Positions 1-8,481 of a stretch of DNA of 64,000 bases are shown one piece after another; the stretch's first letter is position 1, and every line of letters starts with the position of its first letter. The stretch spans positions 310,001 through 374,000 of the forward strand of contig NZ_JAGSND010000003.1 of assembly GCF_018128545.1 (NCBI RefSeq). The letters run 5' to 3'. The notes under the pieces are model-generated. The model searched no databases and was not told the DNA's origin. It was given only the letters and a program-made list of their open reading frames with translations. Both the position numbers and the translations under genes were made by a program. The DNA comes from Sinanaerobacter chloroacetimidivorans (GTDB lineage Bacteria; Bacillota; Clostridia; Peptostreptococcales; Anaerovoracaceae).

Positions 1-786
1 TATTTAAAAAGTCTGGAGCAGCAGGACACCGTGGAAGCGGAAGGACGTGTTGAAAACCTGCTGGAATTCAAGTCTGTCATCTATGATTATGAAAATGAAA
101 ATCCTCAGCTGTCCCTGTCCGAATTTATGGAAAGGATCGCTTTAATCGCGGAGATCGATAACCACGATGCCGATGAAAATGCGGTGGTGCTGATGACTAT
201 GCACAGTGCCAAGGGCTTGGAATTCCCTGTGGTGTTTATACCAGGCATGGAGGATGGCCTTTTCCCTGGCTGGAGGTCGTTGGAGAAGCCCGGAGGGATT
301 GACGAAGAGCGCAGACTCTGCTATGTGGGTATGACAAGGGCGATGCAGAAGCTATATCTGACTAGTGCACAGCTTCGTACCCTGTATGGTAAAACAGACT
401 ATACCAAGGAATCACAATTTTTAAAGGAACTGGATAAATCTCTGGTGGATGGTGATGCTATTTACCAGAAGAAAAGCATGTCCGGAACGTCCCTCAACGG
501 TTTCCCCGGCAATTACAGAAATCCGGGATGGAGCCAGGGAGGAAATGACGGCTTTAACAGCGGTGAAATTTTCCGTCCTTTTGATCAGTTAAAATATATC
601 AAGGAAAACCAGAGAACTTCTCAAAGCTCTAAAGGCGGAGATTATCAGAACGGAGACAAGGTAAGTCACAGCAAATTCGGTGAAGGCCTGGTGATTTCCG
701 TAGACGGGAGCACCATTACCATTGCTTTTGATTCCGTAGGAGTCAAGAAACTGGCGAAGGATCTTGCTCCGATTAAAAAAATTTAA
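1..786 (+). CDS. pcrA: ATP-dependent DNA helicase PcrA/UvrD, C-terminal part (5' truncated by window)
   Basis: Only the last 261 residues are present; the reading frame is open to the first base, so the start lies outside the window. It is a superfamily 1 helicase that unwinds DNA in repair and plasmid replication. Visible are helicase motif V (TMHSAKGLEF, about residues 66-75 of the fragment) and motif VI (RLCYVGMTRA, about 105-114). A low-complexity Ser/Gly/Asn linker follows, then the C-terminal Tudor-like module of PcrA (GDKVSHSKFGEG) that binds RNA polymerase in Bacillus. The stop is followed at once by ligA, the usual Firmicute order, so the two are probably co-transcribed. Identity is sure from motifs and synteny. 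Confidence 0.95.
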   Translation, partial: YLKSLEQQDTVEAEGRVENLLEFKSVIYDYENENPQLSLSEFMERIALIAEIDNHDADENAVVLMTMHSAKGLEFPVVFIPGMEDGLFPGWRSLEKPGGIDEERRLCYVGMTRAMQKLYLTSAQLRTLYGKTDYTKESQFLKELDKSLVDGDAIYQKKSMSGTSLNGFPGNYRNPGWSQGGNDGFNSGEIFRPFDQLKYIKENQRTSQSSKGGDYQNGDKVSHSKFGEGLVISVDGSTITIAFDSVGVKKLAKDLAPIKKI

Positions 787-799
787 AGGAGCAAGCCCT

Positions 800-2776
800 A
801 TGAGTGACAAACTCCAATTGATGCGAGAAAAAATCAGAATCCTGGATGAGGCTGCAAAGGCCTATTACCAGGAAAACAGGGAAATCATGCCCAATATAGA
901 GTATGACAGGCTCTATGATGAACTGGAAGCATTGGAAAAAGAGACCGGTGTTGTTCTTTCCAACAGTCCCACTGTTCATGTAGGATACGAGCTGGTGAGC
1001 GGACTGCCGAAGGAAGAACATGAAAAGCCCATGCTTTCCTTGGATAAAACAAAAGATGCAGCGGCTTTAAAGGACTGGCTTGGAGATAAAGTGGGAATGC
1101 TCTCCTGGAAACTGGATGGTTTGACGATTGTTTTGACTTATCAGGACGGCAAGCTGAATAAGGCAGTGACCAGAGGCAATGGCGTCGTCGGTGAAGTTGT
1201 CACAAATAACGCGAAGGTTTTTGCCAATCTGCCCGTTTCCATTACTTACACGGGAAATCTGATTTTAAGAGGAGAAGCGGTGATCCGCTACTCTGATTTT
1301 TATAAAATCAACCAGGAAATCGAAGAAGTAGAGGCAAAGTATAAAAATCCAAGAAATCTTTGCAGCGGTTCCGTCAGACAGTTGAACAACAAGATAACGG
1401 CAGAAAGAAACGTCCGCTTCTTTGCCTTTTCCGTTGTGAAAGCAGATGCGGTAGACTTCGGGAACTCCCGCATATCTCAATTGAGCTGGCTGGAAAGTCA
1501 GGGCTTTGATATCGCCGAATATCGGAGAGTAGATTCTGAAAATCTGGAAGAGTCGGTTGCCTGGTTTGCAGAGCATATTACGGATAACGATTTGCCTTCC
1601 GACGGGCTGGTGCTGACCTTTGACGACATCGCTTACGGGGAATCCCTAGGGGCTACCGCAAAGTTTCCAAGAGATTCCATAGCCTTTAAATGGCGTGATG
1701 AAATCAAGGAAACGAAGCTTCTTGAGATTGAATGGAGTGCTTCGAGAACCGGCCTGATCAATCCTATAGCAATTTTTGAACCCGTTGAATTGGAGGGTAC
1801 TACGGTGAGCCGGGCCAGTGTGCATAATTTGAGCATTCTGGAAGGATTGGAACTGGGAATCGGAGATACCATAGGTGTCTATAAAGCCAATATGATTATC
1901 CCTCAGATTTCGGAAAACCTGACCAGAAGCGGAGGACTGGACATCCCTGAGGATTGCCCGGTATGCAGCGGGGGTACGGAGATTAGGCAGAAGAACGGCG
2001 TTAAGTCTTTATTCTGTACCAATGAAGAGTGTCCGGCGAAGCATGTAAAGTCCTTTACACATTTTGTGAGCAGAGACGCCATCGGGATTGACGGTCTCTC
2101 TGAGGCAACCATAGAAAAATTTATCTCAAGGGGACTGATTAAAGAACCTGCGGATATTTTCCGAATAGAAAAGCACAAGGAAGAGATCGTAAAAATGGAG
2201 GGTTTCGGAGAGAAATCCTATCAAAACCTGATTGCTTCCATAGACAAGGCACGTAAAACCAATGCGGTGAGATTGCTCTACAGTTTAGGTATTCCAACCA
2301 TCGGTCTGTCCAATGCCAAAACCATCTGCAAAGAATTTGATTACGATTGGGATCGGATTCAAAATGCTGCGGCAGAACGGTTGGTCCAAATCAATGGAAT
2401 CGGCGAAATTATGGCCAATTCTTACGTCACCTTTTTCAGTGATGAGAAAAACAGAGAAAGAATCAGGGATATCTTACAGGAAGTAACCTTTGAAATCCGA
2501 AAAGAAGCTGCCGTCACAGATGGATTCCTGAATGATTTGAGTTTTGTTATTACCGGCACCGTAGAACACTTTAAGAACAGAAATGAGTTGAAGGATACCA
2601 TAGAAGAAAAAGGAGGCAGAGTAACAGATTCAGTCACATCAAAGACAGACTACCTTATCAATAACGATATCCTGTCGAATTCTTCTAAAAACAAAAAGGC
2701 AAAAGAACTGGGCGTTCCGATTATCACGGAAAATCAAATGGTGGAATGGCTGGATAAGGGAATACGGCCGCAGTAA
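800..2776 (+). CDS. ligA: NAD-dependent DNA ligase LigA
   Basis: Seals nicks in duplex DNA using NAD+. 658 residues, close to the usual ~670. ATG 800 is chosen because AAAGGAG (785-791) lies 8 nt upstream; a longer frame from TTG 764 would overlap pcrA. Domains in order: Ia and adenylation domain with the catalytic lysine in KLDG (K104), OB fold, C4 zinc finger (CPVC...CTNEEC, about 397-420), helix-hairpin-helix repeats, and a C-terminal BRCT domain (about 575-655). Several normally conserved stretches differ from textbook LigA, for example TRGNGVVGE and NPRNLCSG where TRGDG..GE and NPRNAAAG are usual, so this is a divergent LigA subgroup or a second paralogue. The function call is firm. Confidence 0.93.
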   Translation: MSDKLQLMREKIRILDEAAKAYYQENREIMPNIEYDRLYDELEALEKETGVVLSNSPTVHVGYELVSGLPKEEHEKPMLSLDKTKDAAALKDWLGDKVGMLSWKLDGLTIVLTYQDGKLNKAVTRGNGVVGEVVTNNAKVFANLPVSITYTGNLILRGEAVIRYSDFYKINQEIEEVEAKYKNPRNLCSGSVRQLNNKITAERNVRFFAFSVVKADAVDFGNSRISQLSWLESQGFDIAEYRRVDSENLEESVAWFAEHITDNDLPSDGLVLTFDDIAYGESLGATAKFPRDSIAFKWRDEIKETKLLEIEWSASRTGLINPIAIFEPVELEGTTVSRASVHNLSILEGLELGIGDTIGVYKANMIIPQISENLTRSGGLDIPEDCPVCSGGTEIRQKNGVKSLFCTNEECPAKHVKSFTHFVSRDAIGIDGLSEATIEKFISRGLIKEPADIFRIEKHKEEIVKMEGFGEKSYQNLIASIDKARKTNAVRLLYSLGIPTIGLSNAKTICKEFDYDWDRIQNAAAERLVQINGIGEIMANSYVTFFSDEKNRERIRDILQEVTFEIRKEAAVTDGFLNDLSFVITGTVEHFKNRNELKDTIEEKGGRVTDSVTSKTDYLINNDILSNSSKNKKAKELGVPIITENQMVEWLDKGIRPQ

Positions 2777-2806
2777 TATTAAAGCAGTAATATTAAAACA
2801 GAAATG

Positions 2807-2842
2807 ACAAGCCTGCTATTGAAATAAAAGGCTTGTTTTTTT
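2807..2842 (+). terminator. Intrinsic terminator after ligA
   Basis: Perfect 7-bp stem ACAAGCC (2807-2813) / GGCTTGT (2830-2836) followed by a run of T. A second, weaker GC-rich hairpin with a T-rich tail lies at about 2851-2887. Confidence 0.75.
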
Positions 2843-2945
2843 GTATGCAGAAAACCACGCGTTAGAAGCGCGGCTGTTTTTTGTTTTTAAAGGTATTTTT
2901 ATCACATTCGCTTATCATACTTATAAAAAATTTTAAAAAATATAC

Positions 2946-2984
2946 TTGACAGTCGTAGTAATACGATAGATAATATATAACGAC
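2946..2984 (+). promoter_or_regulatory. Sigma-A promoter with embedded inverted repeat (PadR operator candidate)
   Basis: TTGACA (2946-2951), a 17-nt spacer and GATAAT (2969-2974) form a near-consensus promoter. The spacer holds a perfect inverted repeat TCGTA-GTAA-TACGA (2953-2966), and a wider pair GTCGT (2952-2956) / ACGAC (2980-2984) brackets the -10 box. The position is ideal for autorepression by the PadR protein encoded at 3035. Confidence 0.6.
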
Positions 2985-3034
2985 AGATAAATATTACCCA
3001 ATTCATAGCATCTATGACAGAAAGGATATGAACT

Positions 3035-3373
3035 ATGGAACCAAAATTATCATCGGATCTGCTCAGAGGCCATACGGATACCATTGTACTGGGGAGCCTG
3101 ATGCAAACAGATCGGTACGGTTTTGAAATTTATAACAGAATCTTGGAACGAACAGGTGAAGCCTATGAGCTGAAGGAAACTACGCTGTACTCCAGCTACA
3201 AACGTCTTGAAAAAGAAGGGTACATTACCTCCTATTGGGGTGATGAAACACGGGGAGCCCGACGGAAATATTATCGCATCACGGAAAAAGGACGCGAGCT
3301 GTATCGGCAAAACATATTGGATTGGCAGTTTACGCAGACAATTTTAAATGATTTATTAAAGGGGGAAGAATAA
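3035..3373 (+). CDS. PadR family transcriptional regulator
   Basis: 112-residue winged-helix repressor. The N-terminal part holds the PadR helix-turn-helix and the wing motif is seen in RRKYYRITEKGRELY (about 86-100), the family signature. ATG 3035 has AAAGGA (3021-3026) 8 nt upstream. Its stop overlaps the next start by one base (TAATG), so translation is coupled to the membrane protein that follows. PadR proteins of this size commonly repress their own operon with a DUF1700-like or permease-prefix partner. The palindrome inside the promoter is the likely target. The inducer cannot be told from sequence. Confidence 0.85.
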   Translation: MEPKLSSDLLRGHTDTIVLGSLMQTDRYGFEIYNRILERTGEAYELKETTLYSSYKRLEKEGYITSYWGDETRGARRKYYRITEKGRELYRQNILDWQFTQTILNDLLKGEE

Positions 3374-4248
3374 TGGATATAAAACAATATATCGATACTT
3401 TGTTTTCAGGTTACGAGGAAACAGAAGCACTGGCTGATTTCAAGCAAGAAATTAAAAGTAATATGGACGACAGAATCAAAAGCCTTATGAAAAAGGGGCT
3501 TGATGATAAGGCAGCCTTTAACAAGGCAATCTCAGAGCTTGGCGACGTATCTGCTCTGGCGGATGAACTGAGCCTTAAAAAGAGACAGGAGGTATTTTCT
3601 GAAATGTATATGAAAACGAAAAGCTATATGAAACCTTGGCGTATGGTACTTTACATTCTATGCGGGGTAATTCTTTGTTTTGGCATCATCGCGGCTGCGC
3701 TTGCATGGTCTTTCTCAGGCGAAATAAATGCATTTTTGGGAACACTGCTAATTTTCAGTGAGATTGCTGTTTTAGGCTTTGTCTTCCTCGGATTGACACA
3801 GGAAACAGCAGCACGGGAGGCCATGTCCTGGAAACGTGCGCTTTGGTATGTAGGTGTTTCAGGCGTTTTCCTGTTCGGCATCATTGTTTTCATCATGACC
3901 TATTTTCTTGACGGGCTTGGGTTGCCGTACGCTGTCGCAACGCTCATTCCATTCGGTTTACCCAGCCTGGCCTTGGGGGTATTCCTGATATTGACGGAAA
4001 AAGACAGGAGTAAGCCTTGGGTGGTGGAGTTTCGCAAGAAAGCCATGGAGCGTGAAATGCAGCGTTTCGCGAACCCGGCCCAGGAAGAAAGATTTGGTCT
4101 TGTTTCCGGGGCGCTCTGGATCGCTGCCATTGCTGTTTTCATCATCTTAACCATCACCGTCGGTATCAAATTTTCCTGGCTGGCTTTTCCAGCAGGAGTC
4201 ATTGGCCAGATGCTTATTCTGTCAGCTTTCTCCAAGAAGGGAGAATAA
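3373..4248 (+). CDS. Permease-prefix-domain membrane protein
   Basis: 291 residues. The first ~75 form a helical cytoplasmic region (IDTLFSGYEETEALADFKQE... with a GD-rich end) resembling the permease prefix domain 1 / DUF1700-type module usually encoded next to PadR repressors. Hydrophobic segments follow at about 93-117, 123-145, 158-178, 183-207, 240-260 and 262-283, so about six membrane helices. The start overlaps the PadR stop. No catalytic motif is seen. In such pairs the membrane protein is thought to take part in envelope-stress signalling, but the role here is unknown. Confidence 0.7.
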   Translation: MDIKQYIDTLFSGYEETEALADFKQEIKSNMDDRIKSLMKKGLDDKAAFNKAISELGDVSALADELSLKKRQEVFSEMYMKTKSYMKPWRMVLYILCGVILCFGIIAAALAWSFSGEINAFLGTLLIFSEIAVLGFVFLGLTQETAAREAMSWKRALWYVGVSGVFLFGIIVFIMTYFLDGLGLPYAVATLIPFGLPSLALGVFLILTEKDRSKPWVVEFRKKAMEREMQRFANPAQEERFGLVSGALWIAAIAVFIILTITVGIKFSWLAFPAGVIGQMLILSAFSKKGE

Positions 4249-4296
4249 GCGTATGTGCCTGCGGTGAACCGGGCCGGTGAAAGGAAAAAGACTAAA

Positions 4297-4784
4297 ATGA
4301 ACGCAAATCAATCAGTTTATGTGGTATTGTCCCGCAGCCAGACGGCGCTGTCACGGACAATCCACATGTTAAAGGGTCACCAATATACCCATGCCGCTCT
4401 GTCGCCGATAGAAGTATGCAATATATGTTCAGCTTCGGAAGGCGGCGAGCCTCGAATCCTTTCATAGGGTGCTTCAGACGTGAAAGATTGGATGACGGAA
4501 TTTATAAGTTCTGCTCCAATCTGCCCGGCGTCATCCTTGAAATACCGGTAACACCTGTGCAGTACCGGAACATTTCAGGACAAATTGGGACGTTTCTTCT
4601 GAACAGCCATATCTACAGCTACAATTATCTTGGTTTGGCCGGAAACCTGTTCAACAAAAAACATCAGGACAATACACGTTTTTTCTGTTCGGAATTTGTT
4701 TATCATGTGAATCGTTTTCTTTTAACTTTATTGCCTTCGAAACTTTATCATAGAAGAAACGGATACATTTTATATATTGTATAG
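4297..4784 (+). pseudogene. NlpC/P60-like papain-fold hydrolase gene broken by a frameshift
   Basis: Two overlapping frames make one protein. The first starts at ATG 4297 (AAAGGA at 4280-4285) and reads to HAALS near 4404; the second frame continues ADRS then MQYMFSFGRR and runs to the stop at 4782-4784. Adding one base near 4402-4404 joins them into about 162 residues with a YVVLSRSQT start, a TH(A) histidine, MFSFGRR and a late FFCSEFVYH cysteine/histidine block. This matches uncharacterised YiiX/NlpC-P60-like Clostridial proteins. The break is a real mutation or a base-calling error; the sequence alone cannot decide. It lies downstream of the PadR pair and before a terminator. Confidence 0.65.
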
Positions 4785-4808
4785 CTGCCTTTAGGGGCAG
4801 CTTTTTTA
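4783..4808 (+). terminator. Intrinsic terminator
   Basis: AGCTGCC (4783-4789) pairs with GGCAGCT (4796-4802) and is followed by six T. It overlaps the stop codon of the frameshifted gene and ends the PadR transcription unit. Confidence 0.85.
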
Positions 4809-4928
4809 TACGTTTGAAATGGACTAGAAAACATATCTCCACAATTATGACAGAAAAAACTTGGCCTAAAAATAACAGCTTGGATATATAATGTACAAAC
4901 ATTATTTTTCTGAAAGGGGAAAGAAAAA

Positions 4929-5705
4929 ATGCCTGAATTGCTGACGGTGAACGGACTTGAAAAGAATTTTAAAGGATTGAAGGCGGTAAACGGCTTTTCG
5001 GCTAAGCTTTCCGAGAATCAGATCTATGGCTTGATAGGCACAAACGGAGCCGGGAAAACCACGGTTATCAATATGCTTTCGGGAGTCCTGAAACCATCTG
5101 CAGGGTCTGTTTTCTTTCGGGGAATAGAGATTACGGGAGAGAGGCCGGATAAAATCGCCAAATTGGGAATTTTGAGAACCTATCAAAATCTTCGTCTCTT
5201 TAAAAAGGTATCTGTCCTTCAGAACGTGATGATCGGTGCACAGATTGATAAATCCTATTCCAATATAGAGGCAATCTTAGGGATGACAAGGTTCCGGCAG
5301 GAAGAAAGGAAGCTGGAAGAGAAGGCGCTGAATATGCTGGAGCTTATGGGCATTGAAGATTATGCAAAGGAAAGAGCCGATTCTCTGCCTTACGGAGCCC
5401 AGAGAAAATTGGAGATCGCCCGAATATTGGCGGCTTCTCCGAAACTTTTGCTTCTGGATGAGCCTGCCGCAGGCCTCAATCCTCAGGAGAGCCTGGAACT
5501 GGTGCAGAGACTGAAAAAGATTCGGGAAGAATTCGAGTTGGCCATTTTGCTCATTGAACACGATATGAAGGTTGTCATGAGCCTGTGTGAATATATATAC
5601 GCAATGGCTGCAGGGCAGATTATTGCGGAAGGAGAACCGAAAGTGATCCGAGAAGATCCTAAGGTTATCGAGGCATATCTGGGGAGGGCAAAAAAAGATG
5701 CTTGA
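4929..5705 (+). CDS. livG: Branched-chain amino acid-type ABC transporter, ATP-binding protein LivG
   Basis: 258-residue ATPase of a HAAT-family importer. Walker A GTNGAGKTT (about 36-44), the signature region around YGAQRKLEIAR, Walker B LLLLDEPAAGLNP and the H-loop histidine in LLIEHDMK are visible. The long insert between Walker A and signature (TYQNLRLF...) is typical of LivG. First gene of a five-gene operon; its end overlaps livF by 8 nt. AAAGGGG at 4913-4919 precedes the ATG. The substrate may not be leucine: HAAT systems also carry urea, amides and other small polar compounds. Confidence 0.92.
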   Translation: MPELLTVNGLEKNFKGLKAVNGFSAKLSENQIYGLIGTNGAGKTTVINMLSGVLKPSAGSVFFRGIEITGERPDKIAKLGILRTYQNLRLFKKVSVLQNVMIGAQIDKSYSNIEAILGMTRFRQEERKLEEKALNMLELMGIEDYAKERADSLPYGAQRKLEIARILAASPKLLLLDEPAAGLNPQESLELVQRLKKIREEFELAILLIEHDMKVVMSLCEYIYAMAAGQIIAEGEPKVIREDPKVIEAYLGRAKKDA

Positions 5706-6405
5706 GATTCAGGATTTGAGTGTGAAATATGATACGATCCGAGTCATTCATGGAGTCTCCATGAATATCAAAAAAGGAGAATTGGTGTCTCTGATCGGCG
5801 CTAACGGAGCCGGGAAATCCACCATCCTAAAAGCTATATCCGGACTGATAAAAGCAGAAACCGGAAGTATTTGCTTTTTAGGAAAGGAAATTACGAAACT
5901 TCCAAGCCATGGCATCGTTTCCGGCGGCATTGTACAGGTGCCGGAGGGCAGGCAGATCTTTACCCGTATGACCATTGAAGAAAACCTGAAGCTGGGAGCT
6001 TATTTGCAAAGAAATAAAAAAGTAATCGCTCAAAATTTTGAAAGAGCCATCACCTTATTTCCCATTCTGAAGGAACGGCTTCGCCAGCTTGCGGGCACCT
6101 TGTCCGGAGGCGAGCAGCAGATGCTTGCCATCGGAAGGGCCTTGCTCAGCAATCCGAAATTGCTTTTGCTGGATGAGCCATCTATGGGATTATCACCTTT
6201 GATGACCCAGCAGGTTTTTGACACCTTAAAAATATTGAAGCAGGAAGGAATCACGATGCTTCTGGTGGAACAGAATGCTTACGATGCCCTGGAAATCTCC
6301 GATCGTACCTATATTTTGGAAACCGGAAGCATCGTCATGGAAGGGAAAAGCAGCGATCTGATAGAAGATGCCAACGTCAAAAGAGCGTATCTGGGAGGTG
6401 ATTGA
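5698..6405 (+). CDS. livF: Branched-chain amino acid-type ABC transporter, ATP-binding protein LivF
   Basis: 235-residue second ATPase of the importer, which pairs with LivG on the inner face of the membrane. Walker A GANGAGKST (about 34-42), signature LSGGEQQM, Walker B LLLLDEPSMGLSP and the family-specific VPEGRQIF motif near residue 80 separate LivF from LivG. The start overlaps livG by 8 nt (ATG 5698 inside AAAGATGCTTGA). The gene ends in GATTGA just inside the ribosome-binding region of livH, so all steps are translationally coupled. Confidence 0.92.
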   Translation: MLEIQDLSVKYDTIRVIHGVSMNIKKGELVSLIGANGAGKSTILKAISGLIKAETGSICFLGKEITKLPSHGIVSGGIVQVPEGRQIFTRMTIEENLKLGAYLQRNKKVIAQNFERAITLFPILKERLRQLAGTLSGGEQQMLAIGRALLSNPKLLLLDEPSMGLSPLMTQQVFDTLKILKQEGITMLLVEQNAYDALEISDRTYILETGSIVMEGKSSDLIEDANVKRAYLGGD

Positions 6406-7306
6406 AATAGAGGAGTTTACCTATTTTTTCAGCCAGTTAGTCAATGGGTTAAAGCTGGGAAGTGTATATGCCATGGTGGCCATCGGGTATTCCATGGTAT
6501 ATGGCATTCTGAGACTGATAAACTTTGCCCATGGAGATATCATGACGGTAGGAGTCTATACCATATTAGTGTTATCTACGGCATTCGGCATGCCCCTTTG
6601 GGCAACTGTCATCATCTCTGTGATCATAGCCGTCTGTGTCGGACTCACTGCGGAACGGGTGGCCTATCGTCCCCTGCGTACAGCAGGCGAGGAGACCACG
6701 TTGATTTCATCTCTGGCAGTTTCCATCTTTCTGCAGAATCTGATGGTGATGATATTTTCACCCCAGCGAAAGGCTTTTCATTTGCCCGATTCTCTGTCCT
6801 ATCTTCATAGCTTCGGTACGGTAAAGCTTTCTACCATGAATATAATCACCTTCATTGCCGTGTTTCTTATCCTGCTGATCCTGTCCTATATAATAAAAAA
6901 TACAAGAATAGGAATGGCGATGAGAGCCTGCTCCGACAACATGAATGCATCCAGACTGATGGGAATCAACATTACCACAGTCATTGTCACCGCCTTTGCC
7001 ATCGGTTCCGGGCTGGCGGCCTTGTCAGGACTGATGCTGGCAGGGGAATATAAAACCATTGATCCGCTGATGGGATTTGTTCCGGGCTTAAAGGCTTTCT
7101 GTGCAGCAGTTCTCGGAGGCATCGGCAGTCTTAGCGGGGCGGTTCTGGGAGGATTTGTTCTTGGTATTGCGGAGATGCTTTTCGCAGGACTCATGCCGAC
7201 GGAAATTACGCCCTACAGGGATGCCTTTGTCTTTATTCTGCTGATTGTTGTATTGCTCATACGTCCCAACGGAATTTTAGGAACGAAGGATGGAGGGCGA
7301 AGCTGA
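6398..7306 (+). CDS. livH: Branched-chain amino acid-type ABC transporter, permease LivH
   Basis: About 300-residue membrane permease with eight or so hydrophobic helices, the NGLKLGSVYAMVAIGYSMVYG start and the EAA-like GMAMRA(C)SDN loop characteristic of LivH. Start choice is odd. A frame from ATG 6368 would overlap livF by 38 nt, and GTG 6398 overlaps the Shine-Dalgarno itself. The strongest ribosome site is GGAGGTGATT (6394-6403), fully complementary to the 16S tail, and the codon 8 nt past GGAGG is ATA 6407, which would give MEEFTYFFSQ, matching LivH N-termini. The true start may therefore be a non-standard AUA. The end overlaps livM by one base. Confidence 0.88.
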   Translation: MIEIEEFTYFFSQLVNGLKLGSVYAMVAIGYSMVYGILRLINFAHGDIMTVGVYTILVLSTAFGMPLWATVIISVIIAVCVGLTAERVAYRPLRTAGEETTLISSLAVSIFLQNLMVMIFSPQRKAFHLPDSLSYLHSFGTVKLSTMNIITFIAVFLILLILSYIIKNTRIGMAMRACSDNMNASRLMGINITTVIVTAFAIGSGLAALSGLMLAGEYKTIDPLMGFVPGLKAFCAAVLGGIGSLSGAVLGGFVLGIAEMLFAGLMPTEITPYRDAFVFILLIVVLLIRPNGILGTKDGGRS

Positions 7307-8481
7307 TGAGATTGCGGGACAGCGACTTGTTTAAACTGATAATCTTCGTATTATTGCCGCTGGCAGTCATCGTTCTATGCGGAAGAAACAGCAGTAATTA
7401 TTATGCAGGACTCATCAATCTTTTCGGAATTAATATCATACTGGTGGCCAGCCTGAATCTGGTCAACGGTTTCTCCGGGATGTTTTCCATGGGTCATGCC
7501 GCCTTTATGGCTATTGGCGCCTATGCTTCCGCCATGCTGACTTTATCTGCAGAGCAAAAAATGATCGCCATGCCGGGACTTCCGGAATGGCTGATCAGCC
7601 TGAACCTGCCGTTTCCGTTAGCGCTGCTCCTTGGCGGCACCCTGGCGGCAGCCACGGCGCTGCTGATCGGTTTCCCCGTTCTGCGGTTTAAAGGTCATTA
7701 CCTTTCCGTGGCTACCATAGGGCTTATTGTTATCGTCAGAGCGGTTCTGGATAATGAGGATCAGCTGACAAACGGAGCCAGGGGTGTTACCGGTCTTCCC
7801 GACTACGCCTCCACCTGGGTAATATTCTCAACAGCAATTCTTTGCCTGTTTATCCTGTATCGTCTGATCAAAAGCGCTTACGGGCGCGGACTTGCGGCAA
7901 TGAGAGATGATGATACGGCGGCACAAACTCTGGGCATTCACCTTACGGTCAAAAAAATTTCGGCATTCTGCATCAGTGCTTTTATGGCGGGTGTGGCCGG
8001 AGGGCTTTGGGGCCATATGCAAAGTGTTATATCGGCAAAGTTTTTCTATATCGATACCAGCTTTAAAATAGTGGAAACTTCCATTATCGGGGGCATGTCT
8101 TCCTTAAGCGGCGCTGTAGTGGGCTCTTTTTTGATGACATTTCTTCCGGAATTTCTGGCTCCTTTGGAAAATGGAGCAACTTTTTTTGGGGTACGGCTTC
8201 CGGAGCTTTACGGAGCATCCAATCTGATTATTGCAGTACTTCTCATTCTCATCATTATATTCCGGCGCCAGGGAATCATGGGGTACAGTGAAATCATTCT
8301 TGAGTCCATCTTTTCAAGAAGGACCTACAGCAGTTTGCTGAAAAAATCGGAATACATCAACCTTTGTATCATATTCAAAAATAAGGCAGTGGGGCTGATC
8401 CATCTGCCTGCTGAGGTGACTGGCAGGTTATCGAAGAAATTCGGTACTGACCATAATAAGAGAGAGGAGATAAGAAAATGA
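7306..8481 (+). CDS. livM: Branched-chain amino acid-type ABC transporter, permease LivM
   Basis: 391-residue permease partner of LivH. It has about nine hydrophobic helices, the SGMFSMGHAAFMAIGAY region, the TNGARGVTGLP loop that follows the substrate path in LivM proteins, and the GRGLAAMRDDDTAAQTLGI coupling loop. LivM normally ends soon after a sequence like RRQGIMG; here about 60 further polar and basic residues follow. ATG 7306 overlaps the livH stop (TGATG), with GGAGGG 8 nt upstream. The end overlaps livK (ATGA). Confidence 0.92.
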   Translation: MRLRDSDLFKLIIFVLLPLAVIVLCGRNSSNYYAGLINLFGINIILVASLNLVNGFSGMFSMGHAAFMAIGAYASAMLTLSAEQKMIAMPGLPEWLISLNLPFPLALLLGGTLAAATALLIGFPVLRFKGHYLSVATIGLIVIVRAVLDNEDQLTNGARGVTGLPDYASTWVIFSTAILCLFILYRLIKSAYGRGLAAMRDDDTAAQTLGIHLTVKKISAFCISAFMAGVAGGLWGHMQSVISAKFFYIDTSFKIVETSIIGGMSSLSGAVVGSFLMTFLPEFLAPLENGATFFGVRLPELYGASNLIIAVLLILIIIFRRQGIMGYSEIILESIFSRRTYSSLLKKSEYINLCIIFKNKAVGLIHLPAEVTGRLSKKFGTDHNKREEIRK

